A stretch of DNA of 64,000 nt, taken from assembly GCF_037975245.1 (NCBI RefSeq), contig NC_092561.1, positions 11,097,001 through 11,161,000 of the forward strand, read 5' to 3'. How positions within the stretch are numbered: position 1 is the stretch's first letter; the number at the start of each line of letters is the position of its first letter. The notes beneath the pieces were generated by a model that saw nothing but the letters and a program-made list of their open reading frames with translations, searched no databases and had not been told where the DNA came from. Below, piece after piece: positions 46,616 through 57,189 of the stretch. A program made the position numbers and the translations under genes. The stretch is from Apostichopus japonicus (Eukaryota > Echinodermata > Holothuroidea > Aspidochirotida > Stichopodidae).

Positions 46616-48489
46616 TATGGCAAGCCGTTTTAACATTTACCTCTCTATTCTACTTAAGCAGAATGAATTGCACTTAAGTAGAATACAATTAAGCTTAAGT
46701 GAAATGAATTGCACTTAAGTAGAATACAATTAAGCTTAAGTAAAATGAATTGCACTTAAGTAGAATTGCATTTTACTTAAGTTTAATTGTATTCCACTTA
46801 AGTAAAATTACCACTTTCTTTTAAGCTTAAGTTAAATTCAATTTCACTTAAGCTTAATTGTATTCTACTTAAGTAAAATTTAATTTAGCTTAAGTAAAAG
46901 TGTCATTCTTTTTCACTTAAGCTAAATGCATTTTACTTAAGTAAAATTGTATTTTACTTAAGTAGAATACAATTAAGCTTAAGTGAAATTGAATTTAACT
47001 TAAGCTAAATTGTATTCTACTTAAGTAGAATTGTATTTTACTTAAGTAGAATACAATTGCATTTTACTTAAGTAAAATTCAATTCTACTTAAGTAAAATA
47101 CAATTTAGCTTAAGTGGAATTGAAGGATATGGCAAGCCGTTATAACATTTACCTCGTGCGGAGAAGTGGTTGGTCTGGGGGCAATGTTTACATGGTACCA
47201 CATCTTGTGGTACTTCTACTACTAGTACCACTGATTGGTGGTATGTCGTGTTGTAGTCGTTCCCTTGTCCTCAAAAGTGCCCTTCCAACAGCATCAGCAA
47301 CAGTTTGCAAGGGATGATTGGCTGGCTGCATTTACCAAATGTCTAACGTTCAGACTCAGTGATAAACAAAGCTTTGCTTCATTTGCTAAGTATGGTGTTA
47401 TTTTCGTATATACACAACGAAAGCTGGATAAGTATCGCAGAATGGGGGAATGGCCGCAAATGGTTACGTAACTAGTACGTCTTGAACGTAACTCTATAGG
47501 TCTCGAATCAAAATTAATTGTTCCATTGACTTACACACTAAACTCATCACTTTCAAGACCTGCCAAAGCATAGATAGAAGTTTTCATCTGGTATATCCTA
47601 CCTACCACATGATAGCTGTGTTCTGGTGGCCTATCATGGCACTTGCAAACTTCCATATCATGACCGTTTAGATTATGAGCTAGAAGAGGAGCAAGATTAT
47701 CACACTGAACCTTTCCATATGCTCGTTTGGAGTAATATCAACATTTAACCAAAGATTTTTAAAATGGTTTATATCACCTTCGATCCTCCCTATTTTCACA
47801 CTATCTGTACTTATAATTATGCTCGTTCGTATAAAGGCAGAAAAAACGATGACAGTAAATGATAACATGCTTAAGGAAGCTTTACGTTAGGTACTTTTAC
47901 CTCTTTTCTGACAATGGTAAACCTATTGAGCGGATGAACACGTGGTGAGGTACCTAAAATAGTATACAGAGTCGGACTTCGCGGCAAGTACAGTGACGCA
48001 ATGAGTAGCATATACTGATTGACCAATCACATTTTACTTAAGCTAAATTGCATTTTACTTAAGTGAAATAGATTGACCAATCACATTTCACTTAAGCGTA
48101 ATTCTATTTCACTTAAGTAAAATGCAATTTAGCTTAAGTGAAATTGAAAAGCCATTTTGCTTAAGTAGAATAGCATTTAACTTAAGTAGAATTGAATTTT
48201 ACTTAAGCAGAATTGCATTTTACTGAAGTAGAATTGAATTTTACTTAAGCAGAATTGTATTTTACTTAAGTAGAATTGTATTTTACTTAAGTAAAATACG
48301 ATGTAGACAAAAACCGTTTGAACTTAAGCTAATATGAATTCCACTTAAGTGGAATACAATTAAGCTTAAGTAAAATACAATTCTACTTAAGTGCAATTCA
48401 TTTCACTTAAGCTTAATTGTATTCTACTTAAGTGGAATTAATTCTACTTAAGTAGAATAGAGAGGTAAATGTTAAAACGGCTTGCCATA
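46616..48489. mobile_element. element X2 nested in Y1, 6-bp TSD CGTACG
   Basis: Begins TATGGCAAGCCGTTTTAACA at 46616 and ends in its inverse at 48462-48489. It is bracketed by CGTACG at 46610-46615 and 48490-48495. The corresponding undisturbed site in Y2 (about 50057-50080, CATCACGTGCTTACGTACAC) has exactly the length predicted for the empty site, differing at three bases. The arms are CTTAAG arrays; the 0.8-kb centre (47128-47940) is not palindromic and contains an extra TIR-like start at 47128 and a possible coding segment at 47292-47471. Confidence 0.85.
47292..47471 (+). CDS. possible exon in the centre of element X2
   Basis: An acceptor-like CCTTCCAACAG precedes an open stretch of 59 codons to TAA at 47469-47471: HQQQFARDDWLAAFTKCLTF, then KQSFASFAKYGVIFVYTQRK, ending WPQMVT. 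The composition (aromatic and charged, not low-complexity) looks protein-like, unlike the surrounding arrays. The family is unknown. It may be the tail of a decayed transposase or a chance frame. Confidence 0.25.
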   Translation, partial: HQQQFARDDWLAAFTKCLTFRLSDKQSFASFAKYGVIFVYTQRKLDKYRRMGEWPQMVT

Positions 48490-49060
48490 CGTACGTACAC
48501 GTATCGCGGCAAGTTGTTTATAATGGCGCGCAAAGGCATGGGCAAAGTTTGGCGGTAAATGTACTAGCCAATCACATTCCACTTAAGTGGAATAGACTAG
48601 CCAATCACATTTCACTTAAGTGAAATAGACTATCCAATCACATTTCACTTAAGTGGAATGCATTTCCACTTAAATGGAATTGTATTCCACTTAAGTGAAA
48701 TAGACAGGAAATTCCACTTAAGTGGAATTGTATTCCACTTAAGTAGAATACAATTCCACTTAAGTGAAATGCATTTCCACTTAAGTGGAATACAATTCCA
48801 CTTAAGTGGAATGCAATTCCACTTAAGTGAAATAGAATTTAGCTTAAGTAAAATGCAGTGACAAGTTGATGAATTCAGCTTAAGTAAAATACAATTAAGC
48901 TTAAGTGGAATGGTATTCCACTTAAGTGAAATAGAATTCCACTTAAGTTAAATAGTATTCTGCTTAAGTGAAATTGAATTCCACTTAAGTGAAATGTATT
49001 CGACTTAAGTCGAATTGCGAGGTAAATGTTAAAACGGCTTGCCATATGAACACGTGGTGA

Positions 49061-50575
49061 TATGGCAAGCCGTTTTAACATTTGCCTCGCAATTAGACTT
49101 AAGTCGAATACATTTCACTTAAGTGGAATACATTCTACTTAAGTGAAATGGAATTCCACTTAAGTGAAATGTATTCCACTGAAGTGGAATTCAATTTCAC
49201 TTAAGTGGAATTCAATTTCACTTAAGTAGAAATGGACATTTCTGTTTCACTTAAGTGGAATTGTATTTCACTTAAGTGGAATACATTTCCACTTAAGTGG
49301 AATTGTATTCCACTTAAGCTAAATAGCCTATCTATTTCACTTAAGTGGAATACAATTCCACTTAAGTGGAATGCATTTCCACTTAAGTGAAATTGTATTC
49401 CACTTAAGTAGAATACAATTTCACTTAAGTGGAATAACATCTTTTGGGCGTCAATTTTACTTAAGTGGAATTCTATTCTGCTTAAGTAAAATACAATTCC
49501 ACTTAAGTGGAAATGTTGATATGTGGCTTACATATAAATACAATTTAGGGTAATGTTCGTCGTAACGCATTCAATTGCTCATCACATATGATGATTTAGT
49601 CGATCCTCGTTGCACGTGTACATCATGGCTACGGCTAATCATTCACATCTAACATTGCAAGAATGCGATCAAATAATTGTTGTTGTTAGAGACACAATTG
49701 AGAAGTGTTGTTTCCTCACTTGCACAGGGGAACAATCAGTATGATGCACAACAGAGGCGACTTACATCTTGTTTAAGTAACATAGGCAGAATTCCTAACT
49801 TTTTAGATAGGTAACTTTTGACGAAATAAAAGATTCTATCCAAAACCCAAAATCCACAAAAAGTAAAACGTTTTCTTGCCCTTGTCAATGCGTTTTCGGC
49901 TGTAGCTCCAACCACTTATAATGTATTTGCCATGGCTTTATTTTGGTAATGGTATTCGTCAGGTACCAGGTCAGGTACGTACGTACACACCTTGCACGGA
50001 TGTTAAGTGCTAGCTGGATCCTGATGGACAGCCGATATTCATTGTGCACATATCGACATCACGTGCTTACGTACACGTATCGCGGCAAGTTGTTTATAAT
50101 GGCGCGCAAAGGCATGGGGCAAAGTTTGGCGGTAAATGTACTAGCCAATCACATTCCACTTACGTGGAATAGACTAGCCAATCACATTCCACTTAAGTGA
50201 AATAGACTATCCAATCACATTTCACTTAAGTGGAATGCATTTCCACTTAAGTGGAATTGTATTCCACTTAAGTAGAATACAATTCCACTTAATTGAAATG
50301 CATTTCCACTTAAGTGAAATACAATTCCACTTAAGTGGAATGCAATTCCACTTAAGTGAAATAGAATTTAGCTTAAGTAAAATGCAGTGACAAGTTGATG
50401 AATTCAGCTTAATTAAAATACAATTAAGCTTAAGTGGAATGGTATTCCACTTAAGTGAAATAGAATTCCACTTAAGTTTAATAGTATTCTGCTTAAGTGA
50501 AATTGAATTCCACTTAAGTGAAATGTATTCGACTTAAGTCGAATTGCGAGGTAAATGTTAAAACGGCTTGCCATA
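49061..50575 (+). mobile_element. element Y2, 6-bp TSD TGGTGA
   Basis: A full-length 1515-bp sibling of Y1 without the X2 insertion. TIRs begin TATGGCAAGCCGTTTTAACA. It is flanked by TGGTGA at 49055-49060 and 50576-50581. Its target lies only two bases from the Y1 target, so both copies entered the same spot of element X. The internal sequence is very close to Y1, including the TATA region, which indicates recent amplification. Confidence 0.85.
49625..49921 (+). pseudogene. Y2 copy of the 98-codon frame, frameshifted
   Basis: Starts with the same ATG and eleven matching codons as Y1 (46169). A +1 change near 49700 (AATTGAGAAG versus AATTCGAAG in Y1) and a -1 change near 49807 break the frame, and translation stops soon after the first. 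The two changes would restore the original frame downstream, but a stop lies between them. Confidence 0.65.
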
Positions 50576-51051
50576 TGGTGAGGTACCTAAAATTGTATAC
50601 AGAGTCGGACTTCGCAGCAAGTACCGTACCGCAATGAGTAGCATATACTGATTGACCACTCACATTTTACTTAAGCTAAATTGCATTTTACTTAAGTGAA
50701 ATAGATTGACCAATCACATTTCACTTAAGCGTAATTCTATTTCACTTAAGTAAAATGCAATTTAGCTTAAGTGAAATTGAAAAGCCATTTTACTTAAGTA
50801 GAATAGCATTTTACTTAAGTAGAATTGAATTTTACTTAAGCAGAATTAAATTTTACTTAAGTAGAATTGAATTTTACTTAAGCAGAATTGTATTTTACTT
50901 AAGTAGAATTGTATTTTACTTAAGTAAAATACGATGTAGACAAAAACCGTTTGAACTTAAGCTAATATGAATTCCACTTAAGTGGAATACAATACAACGG
51001 GACCATTTCAGTTTTGGGGGGGGGCAGAAATTTTTGTGCCCGGAAGTTCCC

Positions 51052-51190
51052 GTGACACTATCTAAGCGGAGCGCCACCATCAGTTTGGCGCGTAGCGTAC
51101 AAGAAAATTTTTGGCAAAAAATGCCTCTCAGATTGCCGGAAACGGCACATCTGAGGCCTTGCAAGTTGCATCTAAACATTCTTTATTTTA
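51052..51190 (-). repeat. dispersed repeat R1, copy 3 (inverted)
   Basis: The reverse complement contains TGGTGGCGCTCCGCTTAGAT and CTTGTACGCTACGCGCC, as in 1767-1890 and 2998-3112, plus the TTAGATGCAACTTGCAAGGCC stretch of copy 1. It adjoins the truncated right end of outer element X, so its arrival may have removed the missing TIR. Confidence 0.65.
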
Positions 51191-51730
51191 TAATCTCACG
51201 TTTTAGAAATTTACACTTCCCCAAAAATTTGGTAAATTAGAAGAAGAAAAAATGGCTACATCACTTTGAAGGGGAAAATTAGGACAGTATATTTTTTAAG
51301 CTCATATTTAGTTACCGTATTTATTATTTTAACACAGTACTCAGCTACCTCCAGAAAAACGTATACATTGTTCAACGACACGTAGGCGGGATTATGTCGC
51401 TGTGTCGGGTGAGACTGCAATTTGTCTCACAAATCAGTATAAAATGTAACAAAGAATATGATAAACCTGTACTTCTAGGCTTGTAGGCACTCCCCCCCCC
51501 CCCCCCACCATCCATTCCATCAAAAAGAAAATGTTTCTTATACACACTCATGTCGGAGATGTCCAGGTATACAGTTGACTAGTTAGAAAAAAAAAATTGA
51601 TCGTGCAAAAAGCGTGGTAGCCCAGGTGAGCTGCGCTTACGGTGGTGTTACACGGAAATATTCGGGCATCATGATGCTAAATAGAGAAAATCAATGAATT
51701 GTCGGGCAAAAATTTGAAAAAGATTCGGGC

Positions 51731-51760
51731 AAGCTACTGCATATTTGTATGCAGTAGCTT
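51731..51760. repeat. perfect 13-bp hairpin
   Basis: AAGCTACTGCATA and TATGCAGTAGCTT flank a four-base loop, immediately before the TA microsatellite. Confidence 0.7.
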
Positions 51761-51771
51761 ATACTATAGTA

Positions 51772-51778
51772 GTATATA

Positions 51779-51846
<68 letters not shown>
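51772..51846. repeat. TA microsatellite
   Basis: Nearly uninterrupted TA dinucleotides. Tyr/Ile frames across it are artefacts. Confidence 0.9.
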
Positions 51847-51848
<2 letters not shown>

Positions 51849-51954
51849 AATAACGGAAAAACTGTTAAACAACTATGCTGCATTTAGAGAAAGGCTGGAT
51901 CGAGTGAGATACAATAATTGAATTAGGTAAGTGATTGGAAGTGAAACAGCCAAT

Positions 51955-52010
51955 GTTTGGTTTTTGCAGAGCTTTCGAGCAAAACTAGCTCTTCTTCAGT
52001 GCATGGTCAC
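51955..52010. repeat. retroelement-end-like motif
   Basis: CAGAGCTTTCGAGCAAAACT followed by AGCTCTTCTTCAGTGCA. AGCTnTTCGAGC/AGCT pairs beside 'TGAAGAAG' are common at ends of Penelope-like and related elements (family inference). No coding part remains nearby. Confidence 0.3.
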
Positions 52011-52017
52011 TTTCGGT

Positions 52018-52018
52018 G

Positions 52019-52087
<69 letters not shown>
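52018..52087. repeat. TA microsatellite, second tract
   Basis: A TA run of about 70 bases, similar in length to that at 51772 and 170 bases away. The right side continues into a C-rich block ending CGTACGCCTATG (52185-52196). Confidence 0.9.
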
Positions 52088-52089
<2 letters not shown>

Positions 52090-52199
52090 CCACTTATGCT
52101 GCCCGAATTTTCCAGGACTTTTGCCCGAATTTCTTGTCCTCTGGAAATTTGGGGGCAGTCTGCCCCCCTGCCCCCCCCCCGCCTCGTACGCCTATGTTT

Positions 52200-53950
52200 A
52201 CCATACATATAGGTGTTTTGAACACGTCGTGAGGTGAAGGTCTACCTGTATTATGTTCAAGTTTCGTACTAAGCTTATTAACCTCAAATGCACCTACATA
52301 GCAAACGGCATGTTTGAAAAATTTACGAGGACATTGCATAGTATGTTCCTCTTTTACAGACCAAACTTATGGATTATTAGTTTTAGCTCAACTAATTGAG
52401 CTTTTGTCTTGGCAATGCGTCTGTCAACAATTGTTGGAAGGCACCGTGTGCATGCTGTTTGATCGTTTCTTGTCAAACTGGGTGAGGTAATGACGCATAT
52501 CAACATGTTGATACTCATGCTAGCAAAAAGCAGGTCAAACGTCATTTGGGGTCAACAGTGAAATCACGCAAAAGCTTATCTTGGGTTAATTTTTAATATT
52601 TATCTCACTTGGTCAGAGTGTACACTTGGTGATTGGTCATGAAATTTGTTCTTACTTTTGATGTCAAAGGTCAGCGGAGGTCACATGAGGTCAAAATGTG
52701 AATTTAATATCAAACCTACTCCTCTGACAGTTTTTGTGTTATTGTAATTTTATTGGGCCATGGGGACGATCATTTAATGGGCCCAAATAGTTATTAATTT
52801 GTAAGATGGTCAAAGGTCATCTGAGTGATTCCAAGTACTGCCCAGAAACATTTACAAAGATGTGGTCAAATGTGGTCAGTGTGTGTTTTGGAGCATCACT
52901 AGCTGGGTTTCTCAATTAGGTTTCCTTCTCAACTGGGCCCAACTAGTTTCTCAACTGAGACTCCTGTCAACTAGGTCCTACTGAGTACATGTCTTTGTAA
53001 CTGAACTGAGGTTTTCAACTAGGATTTCTGTCGACACAATGCCTGAGCTGAGTCTGGATGTTACTGTAAAGCAGGCTCAACTCTGCATGTTCAGTTACTA
53101 AATCTAACAGTAGTTAGCCATCTTCAGATAATGATTTGACAAGCCAGCATGTCACCAACTAACACACTCCCACTCACAACATACATGTACATACCAGCTT
53201 CACTACATGAGAAACCAGTGTAAGACAAAACAGTATTCTTGCAATACATCATTATTTGTTAATTCTTGGCGTTCAATTAACCATACCATTCTATGTACAA
53301 TGTCTCGTTGACATCAGGTACTTTGTAGTTGAGCTACTGCGTCATTGGCGCTACGCTATTAGCTCAACCCACGAATGTGAAATCTTATATAATTGCTAGC
53401 TGAGTTTTGTGAAATTTGCAGTGAAGGTACCACAGTGGGACGGCAATTACAGCTTGGATAAAGGGAAGTGGTAATTTTTTTTCATCATTTCCCCGTGTCT
53501 TTAAGATTTCTCACCCCTTCGATAATGTGGATATATTATATGGTATAGTGAGCTTTATCTGGAGGGAGGAAGCTTAACATGCTTCGGAACAGCCAAAGTC
53601 ATAAGCCATTGTACATTAAATATGGACCATCAGCATCTGATCTGGGTTTACAAGTTTATTCAATCTCTGTGCACCTCACTCGTGTGAGGTATTTAGAGTA
53701 CAAATATGCTTACAAAGTTCATATGACAACAACGTTGACAAAAAGAATTAAAAGGAAAAAATATAAATATGTATACAATAAAAAAAAATGTATACATGGA
53801 AAATGGTGGCGCCAGGCCCCAGAGGTATAAAGAAGAAAAAGAAATGTGGACGGAAATGCGAAATGGAAAAGAATAAATGGCTTCACATGCATATAAGTGG
53901 ATGAAAAATAAAATAGAAAGAAGAAAGAAATGAAAAAAACTAATTTACAA
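52200..53950. other. non-coding DNA with GGTCAAAGGTCA-type repeats
   Basis: No gene recognised. 52500-52870 contains diverged GTCATTTGGGGTCAACAG motifs of the same family as the tandem block at 58560-59060. Confidence 0.4.
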
Positions 53951-53953
53951 TGC

Positions 53954-54292
53954 CTATGGCAAGAAACTACTGAAATTTGTAGTAAATTTCTCTGCAAAGC
54001 TTAACAAGGTTGGAAATGGTTGTTCTGTTACTTGATTGAAGCAATTGCTCCATTTTAATGTGTTCGGTCTATTCCAGAAATATGACTTCATATAAAGTGT
54101 ACGGTAATTTTCAAAAGCCTTACACTCAAAAAGATAATGAAACTCGTCTCCAGTTTTTTTGCTTGTACATAAATGACATATTCTATTCTCGATAGAGATG
54201 TTCGTATACCTTCCAAGGATACTTGGTATTTTAAAATTAGAGCAAAGATATTTACAAAGAATTGTACGATCAAATGGTGAGAGTGTAGACAC
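53954..54292 (-). pseudogene. non-LTR retrotransposon ORF2 C-terminal fragment
   Basis: A 112-codon minus-strand frame. It contains ENRICHLCTSKKTGDEFHYL followed by FECKAFENYR, the CxxC...H...C zinc-knuckle-like motif that follows the reverse transcriptase in many LINE ORF2 proteins ('R.C..C....GDEFHFL..CP.Y...R'). The upstream LFNRTIL-like region (SPFDRTILCKYLCSNFKIPS) and downstream YFWNRP fit the same region. No reverse-transcriptase core is present, so this is a 5'-truncated remnant, though the remaining frame is open. Confidence 0.7.
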
Positions 54293-54783
54293 CTGTCTCC
54301 GTTATATTAATGAAATGTTAAGAAAAAGGTCCTATCACACGAAAAGGTCCTATCACACACAAAACAAACGTATATTCCCCACATAAATAAATACATAACT
54401 ATTAATAGAAACATGCTTCGTGAACGCCAAATGCAGGGTTATCAATCATGTCCACTTGTCATTGAATATAACAAGCCTCAGAGTTTGACCACTTCTCACG
54501 AGCCCGGAGTTTACTTTACCCTAGTATTACGTAATAGCCACAAATAAGCTCGTCGTTTTAGATCCAGGTCACTCCAATGCTGAGGTAACAATAAATTACA
54601 GTCACTCTTCAACATCTGGAGAGATGGCTCAGGTAAGACCGCACACAGTACAGAATAAAGATCACACTCTGTGCGCTGATTTCACTCAAGCAACACCATT
54701 CAAGATTCTGTCAACTATCTGTATATGAATTAACAACTACAAATTGAAGTTCAGCCATCAGAAACTGCTGACACCTGTATTTG

Positions 54784-54828
54784 ATATATATATATATATA
54801 TTTATATATGTGTGTGTGTGTGTGTATT
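54784..54828. repeat. TA/TG microsatellite
   Basis: A TA run followed by TATATGTGTGTGTGTGTGTG. Confidence 0.85.
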
Positions 54829-54934
54829 ATAAAGAAAATCCAGGTTAACTCGAAAAGAAAATATTATTAGAGAAAACCAGAGAAATAATATGACTCAGAA
54901 TTGACAGATAAGGAGTAATGTTTTAGAAAATATA

Positions 54935-56160
54935 TTGGAATTTTCGGTCCCCCTGGGACCTTCGTCAGCAATACTTGGCAGTCGATTGAAATGTACAATG
55001 TGACACAAAGAAAGAATGACGCTAGATAAGTGTAATTTGCATTGATGGAATTAGAACCAAATAAACCATGACTATACAGGAAGCGGATTAAGGAGCAAAG
55101 AACGGATTACATATTTTTGAAGAACTGATAGTTGTTAAGGGGGTCCCAAGTCTCTGTTGAGGCCGCTGATGTGAGACTTAAAGGGTGTGAAGACTCGCGC
55201 ACAAAGAAACGTCTCATGCCGGTAATCTGGCGAGTTTTCAATGCCTTTAATACGAAAGGTCCAATCGATTTCTTTACGTTTACGTTCAGTAGCGGATTCG
55301 AAGTTCGAGGCAATTAAAATACATTTTAAGTTTTGAGAGAATGACTTTGAAGATTAAAATGTTCGGGAACCAGGAATCCTGCAATAAACCGTAAGTGGAA
55401 CGGGAGCTTGTTTCACCTACATTATTGCCCCCTTTGCAAAGTATACAATAGAAAATGTAAATAACATCAATAGAATCACAAGAGAGTGAAGGGGAACTAT
55501 GGTTTACGTTGGGGATTTTGACCTCGGTGCCTGGGGTATTATGGGGGCATATTTGGCATCGAGGTTGCGGTAAGCCTCGATGCCCCAATATGAAAGTACA
55601 AAATGTAACACAACGAAAGTATGACGCAGTGACGCTATATATAAATGTAAGTGGCATTGACGGAATAGTATACCAAATAAACGATGACTATACAGGAAGC
55701 GGATTAAGGAGCAAAGAATAGGAAGAACGGATTTGTTTGTGGAACTGGTATTTGTTAAGGGGTCCAGGTCTTTGTTGAGACCGCCGATGTGATACTTAAT
55801 ACGCAAGATCCAATCGATTTCTTTCCGTTTACGTTCAGTTACAGATTTTGAAGTAAGAAGCAAATTAAATACATTTTAAGTTGGTGAGAGAATGTCTATG
55901 AAGATTAAAATGTTCGGAAACAGGGAAACCTACAAACTAATCATGAATTGATTATATGTGACTTATAAAACAGAAGCGAGAGCCTGTTTCACCTACATAA
56001 TCGCCCTCTTTACAAAGAACACAGTAGAATATGTAAATGACTTTGCTAGAATCACAAGATAGGGAAAGGGGGTCTTAGACCATATTCAACATTAGAAATT
56101 TAACCACAGTGCCAAGGGTAAACATGGGGTAATATTTGGCACATAGGTTTTCCGTAACTG
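54935..56160 (-). pseudogene. tandem fragments of a Penelope-like element endonuclease region (GIY-YIG)
   Basis: Two diverged minus-strand copies of the same retroelement 3' region. The 55107-55657 copy reads CQICPHNTPG, then SCDSIDVIYIFYCILCKGGN, then NVGETSSRS. The 55770-56140 copy reads SCDSSKVIYIFYCVLCKEGD, YVGETGSRF, then FPVSEHFNLHRHSLTNLKC and TERKRKEIDWILRIKYHIGG and LNKDL. This is the GIY-YIG pattern (VIYI...YVGET...EHF) with a preceding CxxC, as in Penelope-like endonucleases. Stops and frameshifts interrupt both. The element tail CCCAGGGGGACCGAAAATTC is at 54940-54960 (minus strand). The two copies are offset by about 550-620 bases. A third tail scrap is at 59800-59860. Confidence 0.65.
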
Positions 56161-57189
56161 AAATAACCTACGGAGGTGGAAACTGGGTAAGCTGGGAAGT
56201 CTGGAGGAAGTGAGTACAAATCAAAGGTTGGGGGGGGGGGGTTGACAAAAAGGTAGCATGAGGGTATCTTAAACGATTTCCCTACAGACTGATCGTCTTT
56301 GAATGAAGCAAAAACCTGTTTGATAGAGCTCAAATAGGATTTGACGAGGTAGTAGAATTAATACATATACATTGTACTGGGCCTTCGTAAGGATCGGTAT
56401 AAGGCTCTGATAGGAAAAGAAAAGTACACTGGAAAATCGTTTCTTCACTTTAAGTCTCAATGTGTGTTGCCAAATTTTAACTTCGACCTTTCCAGCTTAC
56501 TGCCCTAAAAGCTCAGTGAAAATAACACCGTATGCGATATTCAAATTAATAATCATTATTTGTATTGAGTTATCTGTCTTTAAACATTTTGATATGAAGA
56601 CAATTCGCCAGATTTTTTAACGAGTCCGTAGATTCTACAAACTTCAATTAATATGTGCAAGCCTCGCCCAACAGATCATGCGCCAATCAAATCTCTCTGT
56701 TTTGTTTACGATCGTTAGGCCTAGGACATACTTTCACTTTCGTGGCTAGTCTGTGTTAGGTCCATTCTCTTGAATAGTATCTATCTTTCGGTCTTACTGA
56801 TGTAGCTTGCGAAATTGTGTCATTTCTTTCCATCGCAAGGAATAAACAGATGTTTTCAGACGTTTCCTCCGTGAAAAAAAAGTGGATGATAAGAATATAT
56901 ATAGGTTACATTTGTGTCATGCTTATATGGGCGGTCGCAGTGATTTTACGGTAAATCGTTCGCGCCATAAGGGCAACAGAAAATACATTTCTTTCTTTAT
57001 ATTGCGACAGCTTTTCTCCATTAAACCCACCTGATCAGAGTGCATTTAGAATAAGAAACATTGAATCTGCTTCGGAAGTTTGTTTTCCGAAATTCTTCAG
57101 CAAACACGTATTGAGAGTTTAAAAGAGGTGAACTGCCAATGATCACACACCTCACATATACCCAGTGGTTCTATCTGTACATACCAGGC

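Larger units (their letters stand above)
45542..49046 (+). mobile_element. element Y1, interrupted by X2
   Basis: TIRs begin TATGGCAAGCCGTTTTAACA at both ends. The flanking duplication is TGAACA at 45536-45541 and 49047-49052. The order is arm, TATA-box region, 98-codon frame, non-coding core, then second arm. The core is split at 46615/48490 by element X2. Removing X2 and one copy of its target duplication leaves about 1.63 kb, close to the 1515 bp of Y2. An intact CGGATGAACACGTGGTGAGG, the pre-insertion target, survives in X2 at 47931-47950. Confidence 0.8.
44110..50990. repeat. CTTAAG palindrome arrays, 21-bp period
   Basis: All element arms here consist of near-palindromic units such as ATTCCACTTAAGTGGAAT joined by short spacers. 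In Y1 the CTTAAG cores lie at 45731, 45752, 45773, 45794 (mutated to CTTCAG), 45815 and 45836: exactly 21 bases apart. By length there are about 150-200 units over ten arms. Outer flanks vary between TTCCA/TGGAA, TTTCA/TGAAA, TTCTA/TAGAA, TTTTA/TAAAA and TTAG/CTAA classes, and the class often differs between the two halves of a unit. Open frames across the arrays are FHLSGIQ-type artefacts of the period being a multiple of three. Confidence 0.95.
44082..50995. mobile_element. outer foldback-like element X, carrying nested elements A, Y1 and Y2
   Basis: The left end starts TATGGCAAGCCGTTTTAACA and runs into an array of CTTAAG palindromes, then a unique stretch ending GTATACAATTTTAGGTACCTCACC. 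The right arm (50576-50995) is the inverted equivalent, starting GGTGAGGTACCTAAAATTGT, but breaks off before its TIR where an inverted R1 repeat begins. Without the nested elements A (44641-45531), Y1 (45542-49046) and Y2 (49061-50575) this would be an almost perfect palindrome. The right terminus is missing, so its own target duplication cannot be tested. Confidence 0.6.

Noticed and set aside
45796-49553. Open frames of FHLSGIQ or LKWNTIPLKW type across the 44.8-50.9 kb arrays
   Set aside because: They are produced by a 21-base (seven-codon) period in palindromic DNA and appear in several frames on both strands, so they are repeat artefacts rather than proteins.
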